DNA of 64,000 bases from Microbacterium commune (GCF_014836945.1 NZ_JACSPX010000001.1:1387510-1451509); one strand, 5' to 3'. Positions 32,228 through 40,655 are shown, counted from the first letter of the stretch. A program made the numbers and translations. The notes: generated from the letters alone by a model not told the origin.

Positions 32228-33558
32228 CCGACACCCCCTCTTCCTGCTTTCGAATCGCTCACCTTGTCGCTCCCCGGGCCCGGATGCCGCCAAGTGAGCG
32301 ATTCGAAAGCAGGGGGCGCCGCGATCGGCACGGTGACCCGCACGCGGAAGCCCCCCTGCGGGCGCGGCTGCAGGTCGATCTCGCCGCCGGATGCCAGGGC
32401 GCGCTCGCGCATGCCCAACTGGCCGAGCCCCGGGCGCAGCACGCCGACCGTGCGGCCGCTGTTCACGATCTCCAGCTCCACGGCACCGTGGTTCCAGCGC
32501 AGCCGCACATCCGCCGTGGCGCCCGATCCCGCGTGCCGTCGGGCGTTGGTCAGCGCCTCCTGGGCGATCCGGTACAGGTTCACGCCGACCGTCGTCGGCA
32601 CAGCAGCAGGGTCGCCGATCTCGGTGAAAGCGGTCGGCAGACCGGCATCCGTCGATGCCTGCGCAAGCCGCTCGAGGTCGGCGAGACCGACGGCAGACGG
32701 CTCATCCGACCCGCCGTCGCCGGGGTCGCGGAGGGTCTCGAGCAGCTGCCGGAAGTCGCCGATCGCCTCGCGGGACGCGTCTTCCACGCTCGACAGCATC
32801 CTCTTCGCCTCGTCGGGGTCGCGGTCGATCATGAGCCGCGCCGCACCGGCCTGTACGCCCATCACCGACACGTGGTGCGCGACGACGTCGTGCAGCTCGC
32901 GGGCGATGCGCACCCGATCCAGAGCCACCGCCTGTGCGGCGGTGAGCTCGCGCTCGGCCTCGAGCTCGGCGGTGCGCTGTTCGAGCACGAAGCGCTGCGC
33001 GGCGGCGTGCCACGAGCGCTCGCCGAAGTAGTACGCACCGCCGAAGTAGAGCACGTTGATCAGCAGGTTCAGCATCATGAACGCCACGAACGGCGAGAAC
33101 AGCCCCGCGGCGACGTCGGCCTTGTCCGCCTCATCGATCGCATCGCGATACATCACGATGATCAGCCACACGAACATGCCGAGGATGATCCCGGCCCGCA
33201 CGAAGAACGCGCGACGGCGGTCGTTCATCCATGCACCCACGGTGTACAGCGCGATGAACATGGCGATGTTGGTGGCGTACACCTCCGGGACGCGCAGCGT
33301 GACGCTGGTGAACATGACCAGGGCGATGACGACAGCTGCCAGAGCCGGATACCGCCGGCGCACGATGAGCGGAGCGGAGAGCCCCACCGCCACCAGCAGC
33401 GCCCCCCAGAGGGGCGCCTGCTCATCGCTGTAGAGGCCCGAGATGCTCGACAGCGCCGCGCTGATGACCGCGCCGACCAGCATGATCACGGCGAGCAGCA
33501 GGTCCTGGCGCCGCTCGCGGTCGGTCGGGGTGCGGCTGAAGACGGCGGACTCGGGCAT
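32224..33558 (-). CDS. Sensor histidine kinase (HisKA_3 type) with a repeat-derived C-terminal tail
   Basis: A 444-residue kinase. About five N-terminal helices (residues 18-165) form the membrane sensor. The dimerisation/phospho-His helix has RIARELHDVVAHHVS near 218. The ATPase domain carries NLYRIAQEALTNARRHAG and GLGQLGMRERALASGG. The fold ends at RVRVTVPIA. The remaining 30 or so residues (FESLT...VSDSKAG) are translated from a 71-bp palindrome (32243-32313). TAAGTT ends six bases before the ATG, so the message is probably leaderless. The kinase partners the downstream regulator. Confidence 0.93.
   Translation of the reverse strand: MPESAVFSRTPTDRERRQDLLLAVIMLVGAVISAALSSISGLYSDEQAPLWGALLVAVGLSAPLIVRRRYPALAAVVIALVMFTSVTLRVPEVYATNIAMFIALYTVGAWMNDRRRAFFVRAGIILGMFVWLIIVMYRDAIDEADKADVAAGLFSPFVAFMMLNLLINVLYFGGAYYFGERSWHAAAQRFVLEQRTAELEAERELTAAQAVALDRVRIARELHDVVAHHVSVMGVQAGAARLMIDRDPDEAKRMLSSVEDASREAIGDFRQLLETLRDPGDGGSDEPSAVGLADLERLAQASTDAGLPTAFTEIGDPAAVPTTVGVNLYRIAQEALTNARRHAGSGATADVRLRWNHGAVELEIVNSGRTVGVLRPGLGQLGMRERALASGGEIDLQPRPQGGFRVRVTVPIAAPPAFESLTWRHPGPGSDKVSDSKAGRGGVG
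32243..32313. repeat. Long palindrome embedded in the kinase 3' end (family with 39943-40001)
   Basis: The left arm CCTGCTTTCGAATCGCTCAC (32243-32262) and the right arm 32294-32313 are exact 20-bp complements with a 31-bp loop. The core TTCGAATCGCTCA recurs in the palindrome at 39943. The element is translated as the kinase tail and ends just before the regulator's ribosome site. Confidence 0.85.
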
Positions 33559-33632
33559 CTCTCCAACTTACGGATGAGGGGATGCCGGGGCATCCCTCCC
33601 ACGACGGATGGCGCAGGCGGAGGCGGAACCCG

Positions 33633-34421
33633 TCAGTCGCTCTGATCGGCGGGAAGCAGGTCGGCGACCGACTGCACGATCTCGTCGGGGCGGAACGGGT
33701 ACCGCTCGATCTCCGCCCGGTCGCTGATGCCGGTCATGACCAGCACCGTGTGCAGACCGGCCTCGATGCCGGCGACGATGTCGGTGTCCATGCGGTCGCC
33801 GATCATTCCGGTCTTCTCGGAGTGCGCCCCGATCTTGTTCAGCGCCGAGCGGAACATCATCGGGTTCGGCTTGCCCACCACGTACGGCTCGCGACCGGTG
33901 GCCTTCGTGATCAGCGCGGCGATCGCGCCGGTGGCGGGCAGCGGGCCCTCGGCACTGGGTCCGGTGGCATCGGGGTTGGTGACGATGAATCGCGCTCCGG
34001 CGCCGATGAGCCGGATCGCCTTGGTGATCGCCTCGAACGAGTAGTTGCGGGTCTCGCCGACGACGACGAAGTCGGGCCGGGTCTCGGTCATGATGAAGCC
34101 CGCCTCGTGCAACGCGGTGAGCAGGCCCGCCTCGCCGATGACGAAGGCCGAGCCGCCAGGCAGCTGCTGGGCGAGGAAGTCGGCGGTCGCGAGCGCGGAG
34201 GTCCAGATCCGCTCCTCGGGCACGTGCAGGCCGCTGGCGCGCAGCCGGGCCGAGAGGTCGCGCGCGGTGAAGATGGAGTTGTTGGTGAGCACGAGGTAGG
34301 GGACGCCGTCGCGCTCCCACCCGGCGAGCAGCTCGGATGCGCCGGGGATCGCGTCGTTCTCGTGCACGAGAACGCCGTCCATGTCGGTCAGCCAGCATTC
34401 GATCTCAGAGCGGTCAGCCAT
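33633..34421 (-). CDS. HAD-IIA family phosphatase (NagD-like)
   Basis: A 262-residue hydrolase. HAD motif I is WLTDMDGVLV (nucleophile and acid Asp), motif II is VLTNNS near 45, the lysine of motif III lies in VVGKPNPMMF near 190 and motif IV is GDRMDTDI near 213. The IIA-type cap spans about 80-170. Substrates of relatives include nucleotides and phosphoglycolate, so no single one is assigned. The ATG lies six bases after TAGCCT, so it is probably leaderless. Confidence 0.9.
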   Translation of the reverse strand: MADRSEIECWLTDMDGVLVHENDAIPGASELLAGWERDGVPYLVLTNNSIFTARDLSARLRASGLHVPEERIWTSALATADFLAQQLPGGSAFVIGEAGLLTALHEAGFIMTETRPDFVVVGETRNYSFEAITKAIRLIGAGARFIVTNPDATGPSAEGPLPATGAIAALITKATGREPYVVGKPNPMMFRSALNKIGAHSEKTGMIGDRMDTDIVAGIEAGLHTVLVMTGISDRAEIERYPFRPDEIVQSVADLLPADQSD

Positions 34422-34466
34422 GGCATCAGGCTATCGGCTGTGCCTCCGCAGGAATTCCTGAGGCGG

Positions 34467-35291
34467 TCAGACGCCCAGCATCCGCTCGATCACGGCGGCG
34501 ACGCCGTCGTCGGCATTCGAGCCGGCGACCTCGTCGGCGGCATCCCGCACGACGTCGATCGCGTTGCCCATCGCGACGCCGTGCCCGGCCCACTGCAGCA
34601 TCTCGAGGTCGTTGAGGGCGTCGCCGAAGGCCAGCACCTCGTGCGCCTCGACGTCGAGGCGCCGACACACCTGCGCGAGTCCGGTCGCCTTGGTCACGCC
34701 CTGCGCCATCACCTCGACGAACGGCGCACCCGACAGTGTCGACGCGAAGCCCGACAGCCCGAGAGCGTTCAGCGTCGCGTAGATCTCGTCGATCGGAACC
34801 GACGCGTGCCGGATCACGAGCTTGAGACTGGGCGAGCCGAGCACCTCGTCGAGTGCGACGCCGCCCATCGTCTCGGGGTCGCGCTTGTGGTCGCTCAGCT
34901 GCGCGAGCGCGGCGTAGCCGTGCTGGGCGACGAATCCCTCGCCGGCGTCGCGCACGCTCGCGAAGACCAGATCGGGGATGCTCTTCAGCAGCGCCCGCGC
35001 CAGCTCGCCCTGCACATCGGCGGGGATCTCCGCCGCGAACAGGTGCTCTCCGGTCGTCAGGTGCAGGCCGTAGGCGCCGTTGCCGCACAGCGCCCAGGAG
35101 TCGAGACCGGCCTGCTCGGCAATCGGCCGCAGCCCGATGGGCTGGCGGGCGGTGACCGGGATCGTCTCGATCCCGGCATCCCGAGCGGCGTCGAGAGCCG
35201 CCCTGGTACGCGGCGACACCCCACCGGACTCGTCGAGCAGGGTGCCGTCGAGGTCGGTCGCGATCAGCCGGATGCCCGAGAGCGCACTCAC
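34467..35291 (-). CDS. Cof-type HAD hydrolase
   Basis: A 274-residue HAD-IIB (Cof) phosphatase, likely acting on sugar phosphates or flavin/pyridoxal precursors. Motif I is IATDLDGTLLD, motif II VTARQP near 47, a lysine lies in GVTKATGLAQV near 198 and motif IV is AFGDALNDLEML near 219. The GTG start overlaps the exoA stop by four bases, so it is co-translated with exoA. A 45-bp gap separates it from the NagD-like gene downstream. Confidence 0.92.
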   Translation of the reverse strand: MSALSGIRLIATDLDGTLLDESGGVSPRTRAALDAARDAGIETIPVTARQPIGLRPIAEQAGLDSWALCGNGAYGLHLTTGEHLFAAEIPADVQGELARALLKSIPDLVFASVRDAGEGFVAQHGYAALAQLSDHKRDPETMGGVALDEVLGSPSLKLVIRHASVPIDEIYATLNALGLSGFASTLSGAPFVEVMAQGVTKATGLAQVCRRLDVEAHEVLAFGDALNDLEMLQWAGHGVAMGNAIDVVRDAADEVAGSNADDGVAAVIERMLGV

Positions 35292-36133
35292 GAGAAGATC
35301 ATCGGCAGGTCGCCGTCGTCGTCACCACCGCCGAAATCGAGGTCGACGACGACGGGAACGTGGTCGCTCGGCTGCTCGCCCTTGCGCTCGTCGCGGTGGA
35401 TCGACGCCCCGGTGACGGCGTCGGCGAAGGGCTTAGAGCCCAGCACGAAGTCGATCCGGATGCCCTCGTTGCGGGGGAACTTGAGGCGCTGGTAGTCCCA
35501 GTAGGTGTACCCCTCCGGGATCAGCGGACGGACGACGTCGGTCACCCCTGCCGACTCGAGGGCGAAGAACGCCTCACGCTCGGGGGGTGACACGTGCGTC
35601 GAGAAGCCCTGCACGATCGCGGGGTCGCCGTTGTCGTGGTCGAACGGGATGATGTTGAAGTCGCCGACCAGCGCGAGCGGCAGGTTCGGGTCGGCGGCGA
35701 GCTCGGCGGCGGTCGCGGTGCGCAGCGCCTCGAGCCAGTGCAGCTTGTAGTGGTAGTGCTCGTCGTTCAGCGAGCGGCCGTTGGGCACGTAGAGGCTCCA
35801 CACCCGCACGCCGTCGACTATCACGCCCAGAGCGCGCGCCTCGAGCGGGGCATCCGGGCCCTCGTGACCCTTCGCGAACCCGGGCTGGCCGGCGAACGAG
35901 GTGCGCACGTCGGTCATCGGCAGACGGCTCGCGATCGCGACGCCGTTCCACTGGTTCAGCCCGTGCACCTCCACCTGATAACCGGCCTCTTCGAACGGCT
36001 CGTAGGGGAACTGCTCGGGCTTGCACTTGGTCTCCTGGAAGGCGAGCACGTCGATGTCCTCCCGCACGGCGAAGTCGACGGCGCGCGAGACGCGCGTGCG
36101 GATCGAGTTGATGTTCCAGGTGGCCAGGCGCAT
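35288..36133 (-). CDS. exoA: Exodeoxyribonuclease III / AP endonuclease
   Basis: A 281-residue ExoA/XthA-type enzyme that cleaves DNA at abasic sites. It starts MRLATWNINSIRTRV, has LAFQETKCKPEQFP near 32 (metal-binding Glu), SLYVPNGRSLNDEHY near 112, LVGDFNIIPFDHD near 148 and ends with the catalytic SDHVPVVVDL. TAGGCT ends six bases before the ATG, indicating a leaderless message. It is followed by the overlapping Cof-type gene. Confidence 0.94.
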   Translation of the reverse strand: MRLATWNINSIRTRVSRAVDFAVREDIDVLAFQETKCKPEQFPYEPFEEAGYQVEVHGLNQWNGVAIASRLPMTDVRTSFAGQPGFAKGHEGPDAPLEARALGVIVDGVRVWSLYVPNGRSLNDEHYHYKLHWLEALRTATAAELAADPNLPLALVGDFNIIPFDHDNGDPAIVQGFSTHVSPPEREAFFALESAGVTDVVRPLIPEGYTYWDYQRLKFPRNEGIRIDFVLGSKPFADAVTGASIHRDERKGEQPSDHVPVVVDLDFGGGDDDGDLPMIFS

Positions 36134-36190
36134 GCATCCAGCCTATTCGGGGCGACGGACAGGCGCCGTCCGACGGCTGCCGCTCTGCGG

Positions 36191-36727
36191 CTACCGCTCG
36201 GCGGGGTCTCCCGTGCCGATCAGCACGCCGCGGGCGAGGGTGTGGAAGTGCCGGTTGAAGCCGAGCACCCCGGGCGTGGATCCGGGCTCGAGGTCGAGGT
36301 GGTCGACGTCGAGCGCGTCGACGACGAAGAAGTAGCGGTGGATGCCTGTACCGGCCGGAGGAGCCGCGCCGATGAAGCGCTCCTTGCGGGCTTCGTTCGG
36401 CAGCACGATCGCACCGTCGGGGAGGTCTGCCGTGGTGCCGTCGCTGCTGTCGAGGCGGCGCACGTCGGGCGCGATGTCGTAGGCGGCCCAGTGCCAGAAG
36501 CCGGATCCGGTGGGGGCGTCGGGGTCGAAGCACGAGATGGCGAAGCTGAGCGTGCCGGCCGGCGGGTCCGACCATTCGAGCGTCGGATGCCGGTCCTCAC
36601 CCGCCCGATCGGATGACCAGGCGAAGCCGGGCAGCCGCCCGCCCGCCGTGAAGTCGGGGCTGGTCAGCGCGAGCGGGGCGACCGGACGCAGCTCGGCGAG
36701 TTCGGCATAGGGATCGAATGAGAACAT
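36191..36727 (-). CDS. YbhB/YbcL-family (PEBP-like) protein
   Basis: A 178-residue phosphatidylethanolamine-binding-protein fold. Typical segments are HPTLEWSDPPAGTLSFAISC with a DPDAP motif near 70, FWHWAAYDIAPDV, and HRYFFVVDALDVDHLDL. GVLGFNRHFHTLARGVLIGT near the end also fits, where homologues have a related motif. GGAGGTCACAC precedes the ATG at 36727. The function of bacterial members is poorly known. No signal peptide is present. Confidence 0.88.
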   Translation of the reverse strand: MFSFDPYAELAELRPVAPLALTSPDFTAGGRLPGFAWSSDRAGEDRHPTLEWSDPPAGTLSFAISCFDPDAPTGSGFWHWAAYDIAPDVRRLDSSDGTTADLPDGAIVLPNEARKERFIGAAPPAGTGIHRYFFVVDALDVDHLDLEPGSTPGVLGFNRHFHTLARGVLIGTGDPAER

Positions 36728-36803
36728 GTGTGACCTCCTCGACCCACGGTAGGGGAGGAGTGGGCATCCGGCCAGGCGGCGAGCGGTGAATACACTGGAT
36801 GCC

Positions 36804-37364
36804 GTGACCCACCTCGCCGAAGACCGCCAGGCCCTGCTCGATCTCATCAAGGACGAGGCCGTGTTCCACGGCGACTTCACTCTCTCCAGCGGCAAGAAGG
36901 CGACGTACTACGTCGACATGCGCAAGCTGACGCTCGACCATCGCGCGGCTCCCGCGATCGGGCGCATCATGCTCGACCTCATCAAGGACTTCGACATCGC
37001 CGCCGTCGGCGGGCTCACGCTCGGCGCCGATCCGATCGCGAACTCCGTGATGCACGCGTCGGTGGCGACGGAACGCCCGCTCGACGCCTTCGTCGTGCGC
37101 AAGGAGCCGAAGGACCACGGCCGAGGCCGCCAGGTCGAGGGCGCCGACATCGCGGGCAAGCGCGTCATCGTGCTCGAGGACACCTCGACCACCGGCCAGT
37201 CGGCCCTCAAGGCCGTCGAAGTGCTGCGCCGGGAAGGCGCCGAGGTGCTGGCGGTCGCCGTGATCGTCGACCGCAAGACCGGTGCTCAGGCCGCGATCGA
37301 AGCCGAGGGCCTGCAGTGGCTCGCCGCGTACGACCTCGACGACCTGGGCCTCGACCCGCAGTAG
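36804..37364 (+). CDS. pyrE: Orotate phosphoribosyltransferase
   Basis: A 186-residue enzyme joining orotate and PRPP to OMP in pyrimidine synthesis. It carries FTLSSGKKATYYVDMRKLTL near 25, GGLTLGADPIA near 66, VRKEPKDHGRGRQVEG near 92 (catalytic lysine loop) and the PRPP motif VIVLEDTSTTGQSAL near 114. TACACT at 36791-36796 ends seven bases before the GTG at 36804. This start is therefore preferred over the upstream GTG at 36786, which lies before the -10. Other pyr genes are elsewhere. Confidence 0.93.
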   Translation: MTHLAEDRQALLDLIKDEAVFHGDFTLSSGKKATYYVDMRKLTLDHRAAPAIGRIMLDLIKDFDIAAVGGLTLGADPIANSVMHASVATERPLDAFVVRKEPKDHGRGRQVEGADIAGKRVIVLEDTSTTGQSALKAVEVLRREGAEVLAVAVIVDRKTGAQAAIEAEGLQWLAAYDLDDLGLDPQ

Positions 37365-37408
37365 CCGCTGTGCCCGCCGGCACCCCGCTGACACCCCGCT
37401 GACATTCC

Positions 37409-37475
37409 GGGGGCCGACACTCCAGATGTCGGACCCATTCGCGGGATCCGTCCGACATCTGGAGTGTCGGCCCCC
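37409..37475. repeat. Perfect 26-bp inverted repeat between convergent genes
   Basis: Arms 37409-37434 and 37450-37475 are exact complements with a 15-bp loop; each arm contains CCGACACTCCAGATGTCGG. It lies between pyrE and the small membrane gene and may act as a terminator for both. The arms lack T-runs. Confidence 0.85.
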
Positions 37476-37501
37476 GATTCGTACGTGGTTCCGGTGTGTC
37501 G

Positions 37502-37663
37502 TCAGCGCTTACCGCGGGGCCGGTCGTCGTCGTCCCAGGGGCCCTCGTACCACTCGCCGCGGTTGTCGCGCTTGCGCGGCTTGAGCAGCTGGATGGTGAT
37601 GAGCGTCAACGACGCGAGGCCGATGCTGATCAGCACCAGGAACAGCATGTCGCTCTGATTCAC
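37502..37663 (-). CDS. 53-residue single-pass membrane protein
   Basis: The GTG at 37663 has GAGGAGG seven bases upstream. Residues 5-25 form one hydrophobic helix (LFLVLISIGLASLTLITIQL), followed by a charged cytoplasmic tail with KPRKRDNRGEWYEGPWDDDD. It is third in a minus-strand operon after a membrane protein and mntR. I know no function; its position suggests a possible accessory in metal homeostasis. Confidence 0.75.
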   Translation of the reverse strand: MNQSDMLFLVLISIGLASLTLITIQLLKPRKRDNRGEWYEGPWDDDDRPRGKR

Positions 37664-37680
37664 GGTCGGTTCCTCCTCGC

Positions 37681-38286
37681 TCAGCCTAGGCTCAGCCAGA
37701 TCGCGTGGGCTGCTCCGTCGGGCAGGTCGGCCGGAGCCGTGATCTCGACGCCGACGCTCACACCCGCGTCCTCCAGTCGCTGCAACAGGTCGGGGTCGCG
37801 ATCGCTCACCCGCAGCACGCGGCCGGTGTGCCCGGCGGGCGCGTCGCCGAGCAGCACGAACGGCTCGCGTACGACGTCGCCGTTCGCGTCGGGGATCGCG
37901 TCACCGTGCGGATCGAAGCGCGGGCGTCCGAGGCGCTCGTCGATGGCATCCAGCAGCCGATCGCTGATCGTGTGCTCGAGCACCTCGGCCTCGTCATGCA
38001 CCTCGTGCCAGGCGTAGTCGAACTCGCATACCAGCCAGGTCTCGATCAGGCGGTGGCGGCGCAGCATCTGCAGGGCGCGCCCCCGCCCGGCATCCGTCAG
38101 CTTCACCGCACCGTACGGCACGTGCGAGACGAGACCGGCTGCCGCGAGCTTCTTCACCATCTCGGTCACGCTCGACGGGGCGATGCCGAGGGCGCCGGCG
38201 AGCTGCGACGGGGTGATCGGCGCGTCCTGCCACTCGGTGTGGGAGTAGACCGTCTTGAGGTAGTCGTCGAAGGCGGGAGATGCCAT
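37681..38286 (-). CDS. mntR: DtxR/MntR-family metal-dependent repressor, probably manganese-type
   Basis: A 201-residue regulator. The winged helix spans 1-65 (ALGIAPSSVTEMVKKLAAAG), the metal/dimer domain 66-130 and a FeoA/SH3-like C-terminal domain follows. In the HDEAEVLEH segment Glu101 stands where iron-sensing DtxR and IdeR have a metal-ligand Cys. This is the switch associated with manganese-sensing MntR. A perfect DtxR-type palindrome lies before mntH, 1.6 kb upstream on the same strand. Likely role: repress mntH when Mn(II) is sufficient. It starts two bases after the upstream membrane gene's stop. Confidence 0.85.
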   Translation of the reverse strand: MASPAFDDYLKTVYSHTEWQDAPITPSQLAGALGIAPSSVTEMVKKLAAAGLVSHVPYGAVKLTDAGRGRALQMLRRHRLIETWLVCEFDYAWHEVHDEAEVLEHTISDRLLDAIDERLGRPRFDPHGDAIPDANGDVVREPFVLLGDAPAGHTGRVLRVSDRDPDLLQRLEDAGVSVGVEITAPADLPDGAAHAIWLSLG

Positions 38287-38288
38287 CG

Positions 38289-38615
38289 TCAGCCGCCGAG
38301 TGAGACCAGCACGTTGAACGCGGCGTTGCCCGCGAAGAAGAGGATCGCGAACCCGGCGATCGCGGCGAGCAGCGAGAGGCGCCCGTCGTAGTCGTTCACG
38401 CCCCGGGTGCCGATGGCGCGAGCCCGGAACGCGAGGAAGAGGGTCAGTGCGCCGAGCGCGAGCTGCACCCACGGGCCACCGGCCGGAAGCAGATCCGGCA
38501 GCGCGATGAGCAGCACGCCCAGGGCTCCCGCCCCCAGCGCGAACCACGTGCTCAGCTGCATCGCCCGACGCGCCTCGGAGTCGTCGCGGTGCTTCTTGGC
38601 GGGGGAGGAGGGCAT
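38289..38615 (-). CDS. 108-residue membrane protein
   Basis: A basic N-terminal tail is followed by three hydrophobic helices (about 22-45, 48-66 and 82-103) separated by a short ARAIGTRGVNDYDGR loop. No family is recognised. It is first gene of the operon with mntR (2-bp gap) and lies downstream of mntH with a 48-bp gap on the same strand. Confidence 0.75.
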   Translation of the reverse strand: MPSSPAKKHRDDSEARRAMQLSTWFALGAGALGVLLIALPDLLPAGGPWVQLALGALTLFLAFRARAIGTRGVNDYDGRLSLLAAIAGFAILFFAGNAAFNVLVSLGG

Positions 38616-38663
38616 GATCTCGAGCCTACCCGGGGCGGTCCGCGCCTCCCTCGCGTGCTGGGG

Positions 38664-39899
38664 TCACGCGCCGGTCGCGACCAGCCAGAGCAGCACGGCG
38701 TTCAGGGCGATCAGCAGCACCGCGAACACGACGCCGAGCACGGTGGTGATGGTGCGGTTGGCGTGCTCGCCGAGGGTGCGGCGCTGGGCGGTGAGCGCGA
38801 CGAGTGGCACGAGCGCGAACGGGATGCCGAATGACAGCACCACCTGACTGAGCACGAGCGCGAGAGTCGGGTCGAATCCGACGCCGAGCAGCACCAGCGC
38901 AGGAATCAGGGTGACCAGGCGCCGGGCGAGCACCGGGATGCGCACGGTCAGCAGTCCGTGCATGATCTCCGCTCCCGCGTAAGCGCCGACGGAGGTCGAC
39001 GCGAGACCGGACGCCAGCAGCCCGACCGCGAACAGGGTGCCGATCACCGGGCCGAGGCTCGCGCTGATCGCGGCATGCGCGCCCTCGAGCGAGTCGGTGC
39101 CGTCGACGCCGGCGAGATTGGCTGCGGCCAGCAGCAGGATCGCGAGATTGACGGAGCCCGCGATGACCATCGCGATCGTGACATCCCAGCGGGTGACGGC
39201 GAGCAGCATCCGGATGCCCGGGCGGCCGACCTCGGCGGCGAACCGGTCGCGCGTGAGAGCACTGTGCGCGTAGATGGCGTGCGGCATGACGGTGGCGCCG
39301 AGGATCGAGGCGGCGAGAAGCACCGAGCCGCTGTCGGCGAAGCGCGGCAGCATGCCGCCGAGCACGCCCGCGGGGTCGGGCGGTGCGACGAAGAGTCCCG
39401 CGACGAACCCGATCACGATGACCGCCATCAGGCCGATGATGACGAACTCGAAGTGCCGTGGCCCGCGCCGGGTCTGGATGGTCAGCAGCACGATTGAGAC
39501 GGCCCCGGTGATGGCTCCGCCGAGCAGCAGCGGAATGCCGAAGAGCAGATGCAGGGCCACGGCGCCGCCGAGCACCTCGGCGATGTCGGTGGCCATGGCG
39601 ACGAGTTCGGCCTGCAGCCAGTACGCACGGCGCGCCCACCGATTGCGGATGCGGGTGCCGAGCACCTCGGGCAGGCTCTGCCCGGTGACGATGCCGAGCT
39701 TCGCTGACAGGTACTGGATCAGCCAGGCCATCACGTTGCCGACGACGACGACCCAGACGAGCAGGTACCCGTAGCGGGCGCCGGCGGTCATGTTGCTCGC
39801 CACGTTGCCGGGGTCGAGGTAGGCGACACCGGCGACGAGGGCGGGGCCGAGCAGCCAGGCGCTGCGCCACCATGACCCTCGCGCTCTCGTACTCTCCAC
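38664..39899 (-). CDS. mntH: NRAMP-family Mn(II) transporter
   Basis: A 411-residue proton-coupled divalent metal importer with 11 predicted helices. YLDPGNVASNM in helix 1 is the NRAMP DPGN metal-site motif, and ATVMPHAIYAHSAL in helix 6 carries the MPH motif. The GTG at 39899 lies immediately after the MntR-type operator. Longer readings would translate the operator and the palindrome behind it, so they are rejected. The message may be leaderless because a CCTAAA/TAAAAA -10 box is inside the operator. It is probably repressed by MntR. Confidence 0.92.
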   Translation of the reverse strand: MESTRARGSWWRSAWLLGPALVAGVAYLDPGNVASNMTAGARYGYLLVWVVVVGNVMAWLIQYLSAKLGIVTGQSLPEVLGTRIRNRWARRAYWLQAELVAMATDIAEVLGGAVALHLLFGIPLLLGGAITGAVSIVLLTIQTRRGPRHFEFVIIGLMAVIVIGFVAGLFVAPPDPAGVLGGMLPRFADSGSVLLAASILGATVMPHAIYAHSALTRDRFAAEVGRPGIRMLLAVTRWDVTIAMVIAGSVNLAILLLAAANLAGVDGTDSLEGAHAAISASLGPVIGTLFAVGLLASGLASTSVGAYAGAEIMHGLLTVRIPVLARRLVTLIPALVLLGVGFDPTLALVLSQVVLSFGIPFALVPLVALTAQRRTLGEHANRTITTVLGVVFAVLLIALNAVLLWLVATGA

Positions 39900-39902
39900 C
39901 AG

Positions 39903-39924
39903 ATTTTTAGGCACGCCTAAAAAT
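39903..39924. promoter_or_regulatory. Perfect palindromic operator of the DtxR/MntR type before mntH
   Basis: ATTTTTAGGC and its complement GCCTAAAAAT are separated by two bases. The TTTAGGC-GCCTAAA core is the DtxR/MntR operator style. It contains the mntH -10 region and lies three bases before the GTG, so repressor binding would block initiation directly. Confidence 0.9.
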
Positions 39925-39942
39925 AGCACTTCCCCTCCGGCT

Positions 39943-40001
39943 TTCGAATCGCTCAATTGGCGACGGCCGCGGCCCCAGACCGGCAAGGTGAGCGATTCGA
40001 A
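39943..40001. repeat. Palindromic repeat, second copy of the TTCGAATCGCTCA family
   Basis: TTCGAATCGCTCA (39943-39955) and its complement TGAGCGATTCGAA (39989-40001) with a 33-bp loop. The arms are the same as at 32243-32313. Here it lies between the divergent mntH and methyltransferase promoters. Confidence 0.85.
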
Positions 40002-40034
40002 CGCGGGGGTGGGGGCGCGGTTAGGCTGGGGACG

Positions 40035-40655
40035 ATGGACGAGACCGGGTCAGAGACGCAGCCGGGATACGGCGTCGGCCCGTGGCCGGGCGAGTGGCCG
40101 ACCGACGAGCACTACGACCCCGAGCTGCTCGCGCACGGCGACACCCGCAACGTCATCGACCGGTACCGGTACTGGCGGATGGATGCCATCGTCGCCGACC
40201 TCGACACGCACCGGCACCCGTTCCACGTGGCGATCGAGAACTGGCAGCACGACATGAACATCGGCTCGATCGTGCGCAGCGCCAATGCGTTCCTCGCCGA
40301 CACCGTGCACATCATCGGTCGCCGCCGCTGGAACAAGCGCGGCGCGATGGTGACCGATCGGTATCAGCACGTGGTGCACCACCCCGATGTCGCGGCGTTC
40401 ACGGCGTGGGCGGCGGGCGAGGGCATCCCGATCATCGCGGTCGACAACGTGGGCGAGGCGGTGCCGGTCGACCGTGCCGCTCTGCCCGAGCGCTGCGTGC
40501 TGCTGTTCGGGCAGGAGGGGCCGGGGCTGTCGGATGAGGCGCTGGCCGCGGCATCCGGCCATATCGAGATCACCCAGTACGGCTCGACCCGCTCGATCAA
40601 CGCGAGCGCGGCGGCGGCGGTCGTCATGTACGAGTGGTGTCGCCGATACGCCTGA
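40035..40655 (+). CDS. SpoU/TrmH-family RNA ribose methyltransferase
   Basis: A 206-residue SPOUT methyltransferase. Motif 1 is NIGSIVRSANAF near 76, motif 2 is VLLFGQEGPGLSDEA near 155 and motif 3 is EITQYGSTRSINASAAAAV near 178, which contribute to the trefoil knot that binds AdoMet. The target may be tRNA Gm18 or rRNA; sequence does not decide. TAGGCT at 40022-40027 ends seven bases before the ATG, so the message is leaderless. An in-frame upstream reading translates the palindrome and is rejected. Confidence 0.92.
   Translation: MDETGSETQPGYGVGPWPGEWPTDEHYDPELLAHGDTRNVIDRYRYWRMDAIVADLDTHRHPFHVAIENWQHDMNIGSIVRSANAFLADTVHIIGRRRWNKRGAMVTDRYQHVVHHPDVAAFTAWAAGEGIPIIAVDNVGEAVPVDRAALPERCVLLFGQEGPGLSDEALAAASGHIEITQYGSTRSINASAAAAVVMYEWCRRYA

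Noticed and set aside
32243..32340. Functional C-terminal domain in the histidine kinase
   Set aside because: The tail is fully explained by translation through a palindromic repeat found elsewhere in the window.
39957..40034. N-terminal extension of the TrmH-type gene
   Set aside because: It would translate half of a palindrome, and the -10 box TAGGCT lies inside it.
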